This document shows positions 1 to 11,165 of a stretch of DNA of 64,000 bases, piece by piece. This DNA is from Limnanthes douglasii subsp. nivea. Taxonomy: Eukaryota; Streptophyta; Magnoliopsida; Brassicales; Limnanthaceae. The stretch is taken from positions 123,554,852 to 123,618,851 of the forward strand of contig JAUPFV010000004.1 in assembly GCA_036936605.1 (NCBI GenBank). The letters run 5' to 3'. Below the pieces are notes generated by a model that did not search any database, was not told the origin of the DNA, and saw nothing but the letters and a program-made list of their open reading frames with translations. The position numbers were made by a program, and so were the translations under genes. Numbering within the stretch: the stretch's first letter is position 1; every line of letters starts with the position of its first letter.

Positions 1-231
1 CTTGAGTTATTGTGTTGTGAGAGTGTTTAGTTTCTCTGGCTAGAATTTAAGTAGCCCTTAGATCTTTCAGTCCGGATAGTATGACAATCACCAGAATTTT
101 GCAAAAACTTAGAAAATTGTTTAAAAAGACTCCAAGTTTTATTGAAAGCTCTCCGTGGCGCCGAAGAGAGGAAGTGGTATGCCCCCAAATATTTACATGG
201 ATGTTTAAACAAGTAAATATTTACATAAACT
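1..231 (-). other. Spacer downstream of pol in element A
   Basis: This is the non-coding stretch after the integrase stop codon on the minus strand. It shows no LTR similarity to 5913-6406, so the 3' LTR, and any antisense ORF like those of copies B, C and D, must lie beyond the window edge. The short ORFs here have no recognisable content. Confidence 0.55.
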
Positions 232-3200
232 TTATTCCAAGTACATTCGAAGGTGCTCAATATTCCAAGGGTGAGTTAAAACCCTGCCATCTTTGTCTTC
301 CAACCAGTATGTCCCAGGCTTGATTCTTTCAACCACAGTATAGGGACCCTCCCAAGTTGGGGCCAGTTTTCCGAAGAGCTTTTCCTTGGTATGCAAGAAC
401 ACTTTCCTCAACACCTTATCTCCTGGTTGAAAGTCCCTTCTTTTAACTTTAGAAGCAAACCTGCTTCTCATCAAGCCCTGATAGTGTGCCACTCTAAGAT
501 GAGCTTTTACTCGCCTTTCTTCAATTAAATCAAGTTGATTTCTAACTGCCATTTCATTAGCCTGTCCGGAGAAGTTGTGGACTCGAAAGGAGGGGAGTGT
601 CTTCTCTATAGGGGCTACTGCATCCATCCCATAGACCAAGGCAAAAGGTGATTCTTGTGTTGCAGCCCCAGGTGTTGTCCGGTAGGCCCACAAGACTTCT
701 TGTAAATAACTAGGCCACTTCCCGGCAGCCCCTTCCAAATTCTTCTTTAAACCAGACAGTATTGTTCTATTAGCCACCTCAACTTGCCCATTGGCCTGTG
801 GGTGGAAAGGTGAAGAAAAGCAGTGCTGAATACCCCTTGAGGCACAGAAGCTCTCCATTTCTATGTTGTCAAACTATGGCCTATTGTCTGTTGTTATTCT
901 CTGGGGGACACCAAATCTGCAACATATGTTGGATAGAATGAATTTTATAACAGCCTTTGATGTTGTCCCTGCCAAGGGGGCTGCTTCTACCCACTTCGAA
1001 AAGTAGTCAATGGCTACGATTATGGTTTTACGCCCTCCGGACGCCATAGGGAGAGGCCCAACTAAGTCCAATCCCCATCGAGCAAAAGGGATGGGCTCAG
1101 AAATTGATTCCAAAGGAATGGCTGGTATATGAATTTCATTGCTGTACCTCTGGCATGGGTCACAACTTGTTACCAGCTCCTTGGCATCTTTCATTATTGA
1201 TGGCCAATAATATCCGGAGAGAAGCACTCTTCTTGTCAATGCTCTAAATCCACAATGGGTTGATCCCTCACCATCATACAATTCGGAGAGAACCATCTGT
1301 GACTCATGATCTCCTAAACAGCGTAGGAGAGGTTTGCTATAGGATTTCTTGTACAAGACCTCTCTAATCATGACGAAACCATGAGACTTATGCTTTAATG
1401 TTCTGGCTTGAGATTTATCCAAAGGTACGATGCCATTGGACAGATATTGTATAAGAGGAGACCTCCAGTCTTGAGGACGGTTTACTTGTATTTCAAAGAC
1501 TTCCTCTTTCTCCCCTTCATCAAGTTGAATAGAAGGACTTTCAAGCACATGGATCCATGGATAGGACTCCGTGTATGCTATTGTTGCCAACGAGTCTGCT
1601 AACTCATTCTCTGTCCGAGGAATATGCTCATAGACAACAGCTTTAAACTTCATTGCCTCATTTTTCAAGAGAAGTAAATATTTGACCAATTGTTCCTTTC
1701 TAGCTTCTGATAAGCCCAAGGCATGGTGGATAAGTAATTGGGAGTCACTTAGCAGCTTGACCCTTTTTGCTCCACAGATGTAAGCCAATTTCAACCCAGC
1801 TATAGCTGCTTCGTATTCGGACTCATTATTGGACGCCCTGAAAGCAAAACAAATAGCTTGGAACATGTTGTCCCCATAGGGGGAAGTGAGACATATTCCT
1901 GCCCCAGAACCTATGGCACTGGATCCTCCGTCTGTTCGGACAATCCATACTTTTTTGTCTTTTGAATCAGCAAGTTGTTCTAAGTCCCTATCAGAATGGA
2001 ATTCGACCAGAAAATCAGCCACAGCTTGAGCTTTTACTGCTGTTCGAGGAGCAAAGTCTATGTCGAAGTCCCCCAACTCTACTGACCACTTTGTCATTCT
2101 GCTTGAAATGTCTGCTTTTTGAAGGACATTCTTTAAAGGGAAAGATGTCCGGACAACGATAGGATGAGCCTGAAAATAAGGCCTCATCTTTCTTGCAGCT
2201 ATCACCAAGGTCAATGCTAGTTTTTCAAGTTTCAAGTAACGGCGTTCAGCATCAATCAGGCTTTTGCTGATGTAGTATACTGGGTGAGGATACCCATCAA
2301 CCTCCCTTACTAGCACAGCACTGATGGCACAACTTGAAACAGCCAGATACACAAAAAGAGTCTCCCCATCGACTGGTTTGAACAAGGTCTTGGGGGAGGA
2401 CAGATGCTTTTTTATTTCATTGAATGCCTCATCACACTGTGGTGTCCACTCAAACCCCTTTGCACCCTTCAAAGTTTGAAAGAAAGGAGCACATATGTCC
2501 GAAGACCTTGAGATGAATCTGTTCAAAGCTGCTAACCTCCCCGTTAACCGCTGTACTTCTTTAATATTTCGTGGAGGCTCCATTTGGAACAAGGCATTGA
2601 GTTGGTCCGGGTCGGGCTGTATTCCATGCTCACTTATAATATACCCCAAGAACTTCCCGGACTGTACTCCGAACACACATTTTTCAGGATTTAACTTTAA
2701 ATTCACCTTAGCCAGGTTGGCAAAAGTCTCCTGGAGGTCGGACAAGTGCAGCTGCTCATCCATACTTTTCACCATCATATCATCAATGTAGACCTCCATA
2801 TTTCTTCCAATCTGATCAGCAAACGCTTTATTGACTAACCTTTGATAAGTAGCCCCAGCATTTTTCAAGCCAAAGGGCATCACCTTATAGCAGTGTAGAC
2901 CTCTATCAGTAACAAAAGTGGTATGCTCTTGGTCTTTTGGATCCACCTGGATTTGATTGTACCCGGAGAAGGCATCCATGAAGGAGAGTAATTTGTTTCC
3001 AGAAGTAGAATCTACTAACTGGTCTATCCGGGGAACCGGATACAGGTCTTTTGGGCAAGCTCGGTTGAGATCTGTGAAGTCAATGCACATTCGCCATTTA
3101 CCGTTTTTCTTTTTTACCAAGACTGGATTGGCAGTCCACAAAGGGTACTGAGATTCTTTAATGTGCCCCATCTTTGTGAGTCTGTCAACCTCTTGTACAA

Positions 3201-3459
3201 TGACATCAGCCTTTTCTTTTGAGAAAGCTCTCCTCTTTTGCACCACAGGTGCCACATCTCTCCGGACAGATAGGTGATGGGAAATCACCTCTGATGGAAC
3301 TCCAGTAACATCAGCGTTGCACCAAGCAAAAACATGCTGATGGTCTTTTAAGAATTTTAACATCTCTTCTTTCAATACTTGTGGCATTTTGGACCCTATC
3401 TTGACAATTTTTCCTTCTTCTAAGCAATGTGTTTCAACCTCCTCAATTGGGATCAACAC
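232..3459 (-). pseudogene. Gypsy pol: reverse transcriptase, RNase H, integrase (element A)
   Basis: One reading frame covers RT, RNase H and integrase of about 1075 residues, broken only by a TAG just after the integrase TTDN motif (near 870). RT has the FTDLNRACPK and MPFGLKNAGATYQRL blocks and the catalytic YIDDMM, all intact. RNase H starts at VRTDGGSS, with the ESEYEA glutamate and SDSQ aspartate. Integrase has the HHCC zinc finger (HCGFRALTRR to CDPCQRY), the first catalytic Asp in WGLDLVGPLP, and TTDN, where the expected G-P-Q-F reads R-P-stop-F. The Glu-containing block with FHPQANGQVE follows at the start of 232-858. The protein would copy and integrate the element. Because of the stop it can no longer make full integrase. 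Confidence 0.93.
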
Positions 3460-3519
3460 TCCGGGGGTCTCTCTGGGGTCATCAATTTCACCCTCACTCC
3501 CAGAAAGGCCCTCAAACTG

Positions 3520-4055
3520 CTATTGGTTATTTATACGGACTGCCACCAGCGTTCGTGGAGCCAAGGCAGTGGCATAGCATTCTCTTGCAACTTTTTGACT
3601 GCTCCGGACAACCCCAACCTGCCCCTGAACAGCATATTTTAAACACTGATGGACTGTCGAAGCCACTGCATGCATCCTAGAGAGGCAAGATCTCCCTAGA
3701 ATAGCATTGTAGCAAGTGGGACAATCCACCACAATGAAAAGTATTCTGACAGTTTTCTTGAAAGGGCCTCTGCCCAACAATACTTCTTCTTCGAACTCAC
3801 CGATTACATCGGCTGAGCTGCCCGTGAAGCCTACGATCGATCTGTCTGATTTCTGAATCACAGCTGGATTCTTCATTTTCTTGTAAGTATCAAGGAAAAG
3901 GATATTGGCCGAGCTCCCAAGATTCGCCTTATCTCATTGCCCCCTATTGATGCTCCTATGACAACGGCATCTTCATGAGGGCCAGCAATGTCTCTCAAAT
4001 CATCCCCATCAAAGACAATGAATGGGAATAAACTTGACGATTGATAAGAGGTCAT
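3520..4055 (-). pseudogene. Gypsy aspartic protease domain (element A), active site deleted
   Basis: The block runs from IVFDGDDLRDIAGPHEDAVV through the ILFIVVDCPTCYNAILGRS region, the typical retropepsin-like domain of Tat elements, which cleaves the Gag-Pol polyprotein. Around 3915 the frame shifts. Upstream reads EIRRIL and downstream SSANILFLDTYKKMK, so the intervening catalytic hydrophobic-Asp-Gly/Thr-Gly segment is missing. Comparison with copy B (ELVDGGS at about 23745) shows what has been lost. The domain therefore cannot be active. Confidence 0.85.
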
Positions 4056-5839
4056 GCCCCTTCTAGCTGGGTAGCCAAATTATGAACATGCCTCTTTCTT
4101 GATGAAGTGGTAGGAGCCGTTACAGTGTCCCCTCCGAAAATTGTCAAGGACTCAAAGAATTTAATGAGCCCGGAGACCGACTTGGAACGCTCCTCTATTG
4201 CACCCACTCTGTTCCTTGTTGGATCAGGATCCAAGTATTCAGATTCCACATCAAACATTTCAACGATTACCATAGCCCCTTCTGGGGCAGCATTAACCGG
4301 ACCAGCCCGGTGAGTGTTGTCAGGCCTGTTGCCCCCTCTCCTTTTAACGTATGCACCCAATTTCCCTCTTTCAATCAGGTTCTAAACCTCTTGCTTCAAT
4401 GCTATGCAATCATCAGTAGTATGGCCAATATCATTGTGATATTGACAAAAAGAACTGTTTCGGTGTTCTCTGGGAGACTGCAAGGTTGCTGGTCTCCGGT
4501 AGTGTACTTCATCTTTAGTTTTATCGAAAATGGTTGCCACACTTTCTTTGAGTTCTGCAAACCACTCCGGTTGGACCCATGGTCCCCTTTTGTTTCTTGA
4601 TTGTTGACTTTGAGCAGGAGCTGCTGGTTGAGACTGAGCTTTTGCCCTACCATGCCCCTGTCCGGTTTCTCTTGCTTTGTTCCCGGACTGGTTCTGATTT
4701 GGAGTTGGTGCCACCGGGGTGGATCTCACCTGTCTGTGCACCCTGGTCTTCTTTGTTTCATCAACATTTATTTGCTTGCCAACTTGATTTAGCAACCCAC
4801 CCCAGGTCATAGCTTTCTTCCTTGTTACTGAATCGGCCAGGTTGCCCGGGTTCAAACCTTGTCTCAGGGATGCTATTGCCACTTGTTCAAAGCAATCAGC
4901 CAGCCCGTTTTTTGTGTTCACAAAACGACTTATGTACTCCTTTAACGATTCGTTTGGTTCTTGGGCACAATGGATTATAGTATCTCCATTACCCTTTAAC
5001 TCCTTACTCCCCACAAATTGCCTTCGAAAGGCTACCCAAAAAGTATCAAAATCTCTTATACAACCCTGAGGAAGGCTGTTGTACCACTTCAGAGCACTCC
5101 CCGTGAAAGACTGGGAGAATGCCCTGCAGAGTAGTTTATCATCATCATCAAAGTTCATCATGAAGTTCTTGAATTGCTCCAGATGAGTACTGCCATCGTA
5201 CTTCTCCATCTTGGTGCTATCAAACCTCTTGGGGAGGTTTCCGGACAGTATTTTGGAAGACAATGGCGATTGCCTCCAGTTCCTCCCACGACTGAACGCA
5301 GTATCCTCATTAGGTGTTGCAAAGATACCTGGCTCATCATGGAAGGCAAAAGGATCCACCAGCATCCGGTCTATATGCCTCCGGCTGTGAGATGATCCTT
5401 TCCCAATGTGCCTTTTCATTCTTCCATGGTGATCTCTTTTTCTGGAATACTTCTTAACTTGCTTCTGTTTTTTCCTGGTTCGCCCCTCATCACTACTGGA
5501 GGACAAGGATTTTTCATTTCCCTCACTGTCCGAAGAGCTGTCCGAATATTCTGAGCTTGAGTCAGAACTCTCCACAGGCTTGGACCGGTGAGACTTTTTA
5601 GAACTGGCATGTGTCTTTTTAGTACTCACATGAGTTTTTGAAGCCTCATGCTCTCGAGGGTTATCAGAGCGATGAGCAACTGATGCTTTGGACTTTTCCT
5701 TCATGCCCATCTTGGCCTTCTCAGCCCTCAGAGCTTCTATTTCAACCCTCAACCTGTCACGCTCTTGGACAGTATATTCATCGTTCTCTTCCACCACTTC
5801 GAGCAAAGCTGGTGGAAGCTCTGGATTATCCGGATTCAT
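4056..5839 (-). pseudogene. Gypsy gag (element A)
   Basis: Gag starts with MNPDNPELPP on the minus strand at 5839, about 55 nt inside the primer binding site. It opens with a charged coiled region, then a Ser/Asp/Lys-rich low-complexity stretch (about residues 60-150), then the retrotransposon gag core (LPKRFDSTKMEKYDGSTHLE, ALKWYNSLP, FRRQFVGSKE, ESLKEYISRF). It ends with a zinc knuckle (FCQYHNDIGHTTDDC). A TAG directly after CIALKQEV stops the frame at 4379-4381. Homologous sequence (NLIERGKLGAYVKRR) continues in the same frame to 4052, so this is a nonsense mutation rather than the natural end. Gag would form the virus-like particle. Confidence 0.9.
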
Positions 5840-5892
5840 TCGGACAGAATTTCCTTACTTGGTTTTGAATGCTTGATTCAGGCACCGTCGCC

Positions 5893-5911
5893 TCCCACTG
5901 TGGTCGCCAAT
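5893..5911 (-). other. Primer binding site of element A
   Basis: On the minus strand the LTR end (..CACACCA) is followed by AA and then TTGGCGACCACAGTGGGA, the tRNA-complementary site where minus-strand DNA synthesis starts. Position and form match plant gypsy PBSs. I cannot assign the primer tRNA from sequence alone. Confidence 0.75.
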
Positions 5912-5912
5912 T

Positions 5913-6406
5913 TGGTGTGGATTAAAGTAGCCTGAGGGTAGGCTGGTAATTTCAAGTGGAGTTTTAGGGCGGTGTAAGGGTGTTTCACGGTGGTGTGGTG
6001 GTGTTTAACGGTGTTTCAAAGTGTTTTAGGGTATTTTAAGGGTGGAGAGAGAATTAAGCAGCCTGGCAGCAGTTAATTTTTCTTACCCAGAGTTAATGCT
6101 GGTGGTTGGGTATTTATAGTGTGAAATTTGGGCCCTTATGGGCTTTCGGGTCAAGTTTAATGGACCAGGGTCATGTTAAAAGACCCACAAGTTTTAAGCA
6201 GATGTGCAGGTAGCTTAGTCAGATAGTGTTTAGGTTTTTAAGTACTTTAGTCATAGGTCGAACTGCCTTAGGTTTATAGTGTTCGAATTTATCTGTCCGG
6301 TGAAAAAGTCCTGTTCGAATTAATATGCTTGGAGTCTGTCCGAATTTTACGGGGAGTTTTACCTTGGACTGCCCTTCCGGGGAGCACTTCGAATTCGGAC
6401 TCATCA
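5913..6406 (-). repeat. 5' LTR of element A
   Basis: On the minus strand it starts TGATGAGTCCGAATTC (6406 leftwards) and ends CACACCA at 5913, giving TG..CA ends. It has a TATA-like stretch (TATAAATACCCAACC on the minus strand near 6110) and a conserved GGGCCCAAA/GACCCGAAAGCCC block. The boundaries are set by comparison with the solo LTR at 56779-57187, which starts and ends at the same points. The flanking 5 bp on the right is GTAGT; the partner duplication is outside the window. Confidence 0.87.
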
Positions 6407-6606
6407 GTAGTGGTTCTCTTATCTCGGACTGTGTTAGTACTTCCAACTTTGCTTTGCGTTGCACTTCCAACTTGGTTTGCAACACATTCTTTGATTTTAC
6501 AGCAGTTCCCACTTCCACCTTGGTTTCAGTTTTGGGTTTTCGAGTAACACTTGCTGTGCTAGGGATATTTCCTTTCTGTAGCCTTCTCTTTCTCACATGA
6601 CATACC

Positions 6607-6990
6607 TGGAAAAAATGTAACCAACGGCGTGGGTTACGTTATATAGGGGACTCGAGTCGTGATTCGTTTCTTATAACACGCGCGTTATGATTCACATGAT
6701 GCTGCATATCGCGCGTTACGAAACTGGCACATGCTTGTATGGGATTCTATGATGCGCGAGGTACTCATCCATGGTAACATGTCCGTATCATAATGTCGCG
6801 CGATGCAGGTCACATGAATACGCAATGCGCGAGTCGCACCAAACGGGACACATATGACGCTAGATACATTTTCTCAGCTCGTACAGTTGCAATACGTAAA
6901 TTGCGCGAGGCACAACGCGAGTCGCGCCAGCCTCTGCATGCACTAATGCGACTCATATCAGAAAATTGTCACTGGATCGATTTACGTATG
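6607..6990. repeat. CGCG-rich spacer, left block
   Basis: This is non-coding DNA with many short words built on CGCG (such as ACGCGCGTTATGATTC, GTCGCGCGATGCAGG and TTGCGCGAGGCAC) in both orientations. CpG is normally depleted in plant intergenic DNA. The same words recur at 8760-9060 and 10200-10800, in the gaps between exon blocks of the decayed gene but not in the blocks themselves. Confidence 0.6.
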
Positions 6991-7163
6991 CCATAGGGTT
7001 CATGTATAAATCATATATTACTTTGACAGCTTTATTTGAGCACGGTTTTTGATCTTACAACATTTTCCTCCCTTACCAATAACATAATAACTATAACATA
7101 ACATTTGCGGAACTTGAAAATTTAAAAACATTCCCTATTGTATTAAACAACATTTAAAACCCA

Positions 7164-8190
7164 CTATTTAAATCTGAAGTTTGAAAAACAACAGCGTGGC
7201 CAAATTAAAAACAAATGTCCTTTAACGCTAGTGGGAGTTTCATGTGGCACAGTTCTATTCATTTCCGTCCCAGTTGTTTGCTCACCAATATTTGGAATTG
7301 CCACATCTCCCTCGGTACCTTTTGGACCAGCATCAGCACAAACTGTATCAGCTGCAGCTTCGGCGCGATTATGTTCTCCCGCAGTCTCTTTCCCCTCAAC
7401 ATCTACCTGTAACTCTTGTGCTGTTTCAGCTACAGCCTCAAGAGGTTCTGCATCTATTGGTATTTGTTCAGTTGTTGCTGCCACAATAGCATTTTGCACT
7501 GCTTGCTCTTCAAACCCTTTAGCAGTTTCTGAGGTTACATCAATTGCTTCTGCTTTGATGGGTTTTGGCTCGTGCTGCACACCTTGGTCTTCAAACTCTT
7601 GTGCAGTTTCAGCCACAAGAACATTTGTTTCTTCTTCATTGGGTACAATACCAATTTCCCCTTCAGCATCCGCTCCTACTGCCTCAACCGTGGATTGGAC
7701 TGCACCAACATTAATCTCTACCTCAACCGTGGACGGGACAAGCCTGCATTTGTCAACTCCCAAAACATATAAACTTTTTGTATTTACCTGCCCCTCCCCC
7801 GATGTCTCAGTAGCATCAATCGGTCCTTCAAGAGATCCAGATGCATTATCCTCCTCAACCGTCGCACCTCCATCTTCTACCAACTCGTGTTTGTCTTCTT
7901 CACTGTCATCACTTGTAGAACCCTCTACAATTACTTCTTCTCTATCAAGTTTTTTCTCTCATTCTTCTAACTTTTTGAACCCGTGTTTTCTTGAGACATA
8001 AACAATGGTTTTAGAAACCTCGTCCACTGTTACCGATACATCGACCCCTTTCACTGGTGACTTCTCTTCTACCGAATAGAAAGGTAGCACACAAACCTTC
8101 TTTAGTGCTTCATTAACATCAGCTTATTCATCTTCTTCGTCACCTTTAAAAGCTTGTTCTTGAAGCTTCGAAGTCAACAAAGCAACCTCC
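7164..8190 (-). pseudogene. Acidic repetitive block of the mobile-domain-like gene
   Basis: On the minus strand a frame starting near NPREVALLTSKLQEQAF (about 8190) runs through VDVSVTVDEVSKTIVYVSRK to an acidic, Ala/Glu/Thr-rich tail ending at 7164. The tail holds an imperfect repeat of about 40 residues with the core AETAQEFEDQGVQ, ETAKGFEEQAVQ and AETAQELQVDVEG. Stops at about 8105 and 7968 interrupt the frame. A 256-codon frame on the other strand (7231-8001) is the shadow of this repeat. The region is probably disordered. Similar tails separate the mobile domain from a Ulp1 protease in related transposon genes, which is inference here. Confidence 0.45.
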
Positions 8191-8254
8191 CTTGGATTTC
8201 TTCAATCTGTGGTGAAATTCAACAAGTATTAGGCAAATTAATGAAAATGCAATA

Positions 8255-8617
8255 TTACAATTTAGTACCTATTGGACGACTTACTTGTCTATTCTTTCGG
8301 GCCAGAGAAATCTTTAGCCTTTTATTTTCTACGGAGTACCTATATTTGACACTGGTTCTCTTCTTAACAGACTCAATTTTATTCAATAAAATATTACAAG
8401 CGCTTGCCTTGTAAACTTTCATCCTCCTCGTCCGAGTACTTGAGCTGCCCTCTTTCTGGGGTGTATTTTTTTGATGATCCATCCACCCCTGCAGCTGCTG
8501 GCCGTAATCCTCATCCCCTCCCTGGTAATCAACTGTACCAGATCTCTGTCCAATCTCCATCTTATTTGTTTCCCCTCCTCTACAATACTTGGCCCGCTTC
8601 CCTCCTCTAGGGATCAC
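8255..8617 (-). pseudogene. Basic low-complexity block, probable exon of the same gene
   Basis: A 120-residue minus-strand frame is rich in Lys, Arg, Gln and Ser (GGKRAKYCRGGETNK, KKRTSVKYRYSVENKRLKIS). It has no domain I recognise. Orientation, position between the mobile-domain blocks and the acidic block, and the CGCG-poor composition shared with the other blocks suggest it is an exon. Real boundaries are unknown. Confidence 0.3.
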
Positions 8618-9008
8618 CTATTTTTTCCTTTTTCCTGTTGACATGCTTACACACCCTGTCCCGGCCTCCCCCGACCCGAATGCCAGTTCTTCAGCTTCCG
8701 TCAGCTCGAGCTCCTCATCCAACACCAGCAAATCACCATTAATGTTTCAACAAACAGCGCACACGTACGTACAAGACGTGTATTACTCGACAGAAGTTTC
8801 CACAATACGCGACTCGTATGTTTATTTAGTACCCATGTCGCGCGATACATAACATCTCACCACCATCACGCGAATCACTTGTGCATGCACTGTGACTAGG
8901 CCCCTCCAAAAGGGCCTCTAACGCGACACAGTCAGTTAATAATTAGGCCCTGCTTTTTAACCATCCCAAAACACAATGTGCGCGTCCTATACGCGATGCA
9001 CTTGGTGC

Positions 9009-9450
9009 CTACATGCACATACCTCGCGCTAGAATAGTGCTACTACGCGCGAAACACAGTGAAAACATATAAAAACAGCCATAACTTACCTCCTCATCTG
9101 CCAGCTTCCTCACCCTTTTAACAACCGCTATAGTCGCCTCCTTGCATTCCAGCCCCCACCATTTGTAGCACCTAGGTATCATGTTTGGCCTTACCAAATC
9201 TGCACCTAGCGTGGTGTGCTCCATTATGAAGGAATGCAAAGTAAAGCCAGACTCGTATCACTTTCATAAGAGAACAAAATAACACACTAATTGTTCGATA
9301 CAAACCAACAACACGGCTACGCAGCCAATGACGTGATCGGGTGTTCCTTTCTCCAAACAGTTTACCATAGATTTCGTTAGCTTCTCAACAATTGCTCGCG
9401 ACCAATCATAATCATTAATTTTTGAGCATGTCTTCTACATAGAAAACCAT
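9009..9450 (-). pseudogene. Second exon block of the mobile-domain-like gene
   Basis: The minus strand at 9430-9270 reads YDWSRAIVEKLTKSMVNCLE then GTPDHVIGCVAVLLV. The adjoining segment at 9239-9100 reads HSFIMEHTTLG and PRCYKWWGL. A W..A...L...I......GC..LL..W..EHTT layout is what I know from the helical second half of the same family. The segments join best across a short intron or frameshift at about 9240-9290. No catalytic motif is visible, and the function is unknown. Confidence 0.42.
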
Positions 9451-9659
9451 CGTCCAGCCCATGATATCTCTAGACACAGAATAGAACAGGGTTGAACAAA
9501 TGAATAGTATCAAAAGCTTCGCAATGTCGGTTACGGATTCCTCACTACCATCATTTGCCGCTATTTCTATTGCTTCTTGTGTCGGAACAGATGGTAGTTA
9601 TTTAATTTTATATGCCAAAACATCACTAGATCTAATAATATGTTATTCGTACCTTTATC

Positions 9660-10134
9660 AACGCATTTGAAATAGCCTTTTGGTTTGACGGTCCATTTTT
9701 CCTAGCACGTGGACGCAAGAAATATTTCTGCATCAGTGCAGACTCGTTCGTCTGCACCATCTGCAAATCTTCCAATGAAGGCCCTCGCCTCTATTCATAG
9801 GTATTTCCTTTGTTCCGTGTTTAAGACCGAAAATTGCTTTAACATCCTTCGTTGTAAGTTTGACTTGCTTTGAACCTATTCTAAAACACCCATTCTTTGG
9901 TGAGTATCTCTTTATTATCTCCTCTAGAACCTTGTTAAACTGCTTCTTCGGCAGGTCTTCGTTCCTTGTCGCAAATGAAGTTTTAAGCAAAGTATAGAAT
10001 GGCGTGTTCTTTGTAGCCTTAATATGCTCCTCGGTCACTATGTCTTTCTGCAGCAAATTCAATATGCTTACCAGATTAGACCTGTAAAAAGTACCTTTGC
10101 CCATAGCAGAACCTGTTTGAATAAAACAACACAC
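9660..10134 (-). pseudogene. N-terminal block of the mobile-domain-like gene
   Basis: The translation holds FRIGSKQVKLTTKDVKAIFG followed by LKHGTKEIPMN. This F-x-I/L-G...LT..DV..IFGL pattern is typical of the plant mobile domain/DUF1985-like fold. Upstream is YSPKNGC. After RGEG the open frame runs into residues that do not fit. The better continuation (EDLQMVQTNESALMQKYF, then SNQKAISNALIK) lies in another frame, so a frameshift near 9780 is likely. GTACG after ALIK at about 9655 would serve as a splice donor. Confidence 0.5.
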
Positions 10135-11165
10135 ACGTAAGATTTTAGCAGTGCTAAACCCCTACCAGAACTATGTCCTACTACAACTCTTTATAAACCA
10201 AAATTCAATCAGCCATTCGACAACCACGCGATTCGCTCGTTGAACGTAGCGCGATATACAAAGAAACCCAAATGCACTGCCTACTTATACAAATTCTAGC
10301 GACACACTATATACACAACGCGCGTATCATTAGCAGGTTGAAATGCCCAATTCCCATTAAACTACTTTCTTACGCGATACATTACGTAAACTCGCGCGAG
10401 TTAGGAAATTCGAACTGTTATCCAGACGTCGCGCGACATCTGCGCGAGACACACTAACCAGAAACCAAATACTAGACACAACCTAAATATCAACAAGGCT
10501 GGCGCGAGTTAGATGACAACTTCACACGCGCCTTGTCACGGGGAACCCTGTACTAACACATATTACGCGTATCTCAATCAACCATTTCCATCATTCTGTA
10601 TGTCAAAACCATCTACTGCCCTAACAGTGCATTCACATAACAAACGCGTAATAGAACCACGAACTACTCTGCCCCTAATCAAAGCTAGAAAAATTGAACC
10701 AAACCGATAATAAACTAACGCGAGAGACAGCACCATTTCTGTGCAAAACTGCTCCAACTGCACCCAGGTCACTACCTCGCGCGAGGCAGCAACCGGTTTA
10801 CAGTTAACAAACTCCGACTACTTCTTCAACTAATCTTGCACTCACCGGCTGGAAAAACTAACCCAGTACTGAACGAATAACCCACCATCAATCAGGCAAT
10901 CTACAAAACACGATTCAGAAAAATCTACTAACCTTCAACGTGCTTTCTCCTACCGTTCGAACTTCCCGGTGGTTTTTGCTTCAGACGACCAAAAAACGAT
11001 AACCGTTCTACACAGGTTATACGATGCACGTCGACAGTTTCGAACCAACCTTCTTCTACCTTCGCCGGAGTATATAATCACGCGTTCGCCGGAGGTTCTT
11101 CGAAAAAAACGAGACGGTTCGTTTACAGGCTTTTTTGGTTCTAATTCTTCTCTGACTTTCTCTTA
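10135..11165 (-). other. Upstream region of the decayed gene, with CGCG-rich block
   Basis: 10200-10800 holds many CGCG words (CTCGCGCGAGTTAGG, GTCGCGCGACATCTGCGCGA, CCTCGCGCGAGGCAGC, the last a perfect palindrome core). Beyond it, 10930-11165 has balanced composition, with a TATA-like minus-strand word (ATTATATACTCC near 11070) and CCGG words. This would fit a promoter or 5' leader for the minus-strand gene, but no start is proven. The plus-strand frame at 10969-11166 has no recognisable content. Confidence 0.4.

Larger units (their letters stand above)
1..6406 (-). mobile_element. Ty3/gypsy LTR retrotransposon A (Tat-like), incomplete
   Basis: Reading on the minus strand from right to left, the order is LTR (6406-5913), primer binding site, gag, protease, reverse transcriptase, RNase H, integrase, then a 3' spacer that leaves the window. 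No chromodomain follows the integrase, and the gag zinc knuckle has the C-x-YH-x4-GH-x4-C form. Both fit the Tat/Athila side of plant gypsy elements. The coding part is near-intact but dead: an in-frame stop ends gag at 4379-4381, a short deletion removes the protease active site, and a TAG interrupts the integrase near 870. The second LTR is not in the window. Confidence 0.93.
6407..10134 (-). pseudogene. Decayed plant-mobile-domain-like gene, multi-exon
   Basis: Reading right to left, a series of minus-strand blocks looks like exons of one gene: an N-terminal block at 10134-9660, a second at 9450-9009, a basic block at 8617-8255, an acidic repetitive block at 8190-7164, and a Lys-rich block at 6597-6407. 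The overall plan (helical mobile-domain-like region with a GL-fold motif, then a charged low-complexity tail) resembles the plant-mobile-domain and Ulp1-peptidase-linked families that multiply inside Mutator-type transposons. No Ulp1 catalytic domain is visible; element A occupies the place where the 3' part would continue. In-frame stops (near 7968 and 8105) and frame changes argue for a pseudogene. Family assignment is by pattern only. Confidence 0.5.

Noticed and set aside
7231..8001. 256-codon plus-strand ORF rich in Ser/Ala/Thr
   Set aside because: It is the complement of the acidic repetitive minus-strand block. Its composition is that of a shadow frame and the minus-strand frame extends further with sensible content on both sides.
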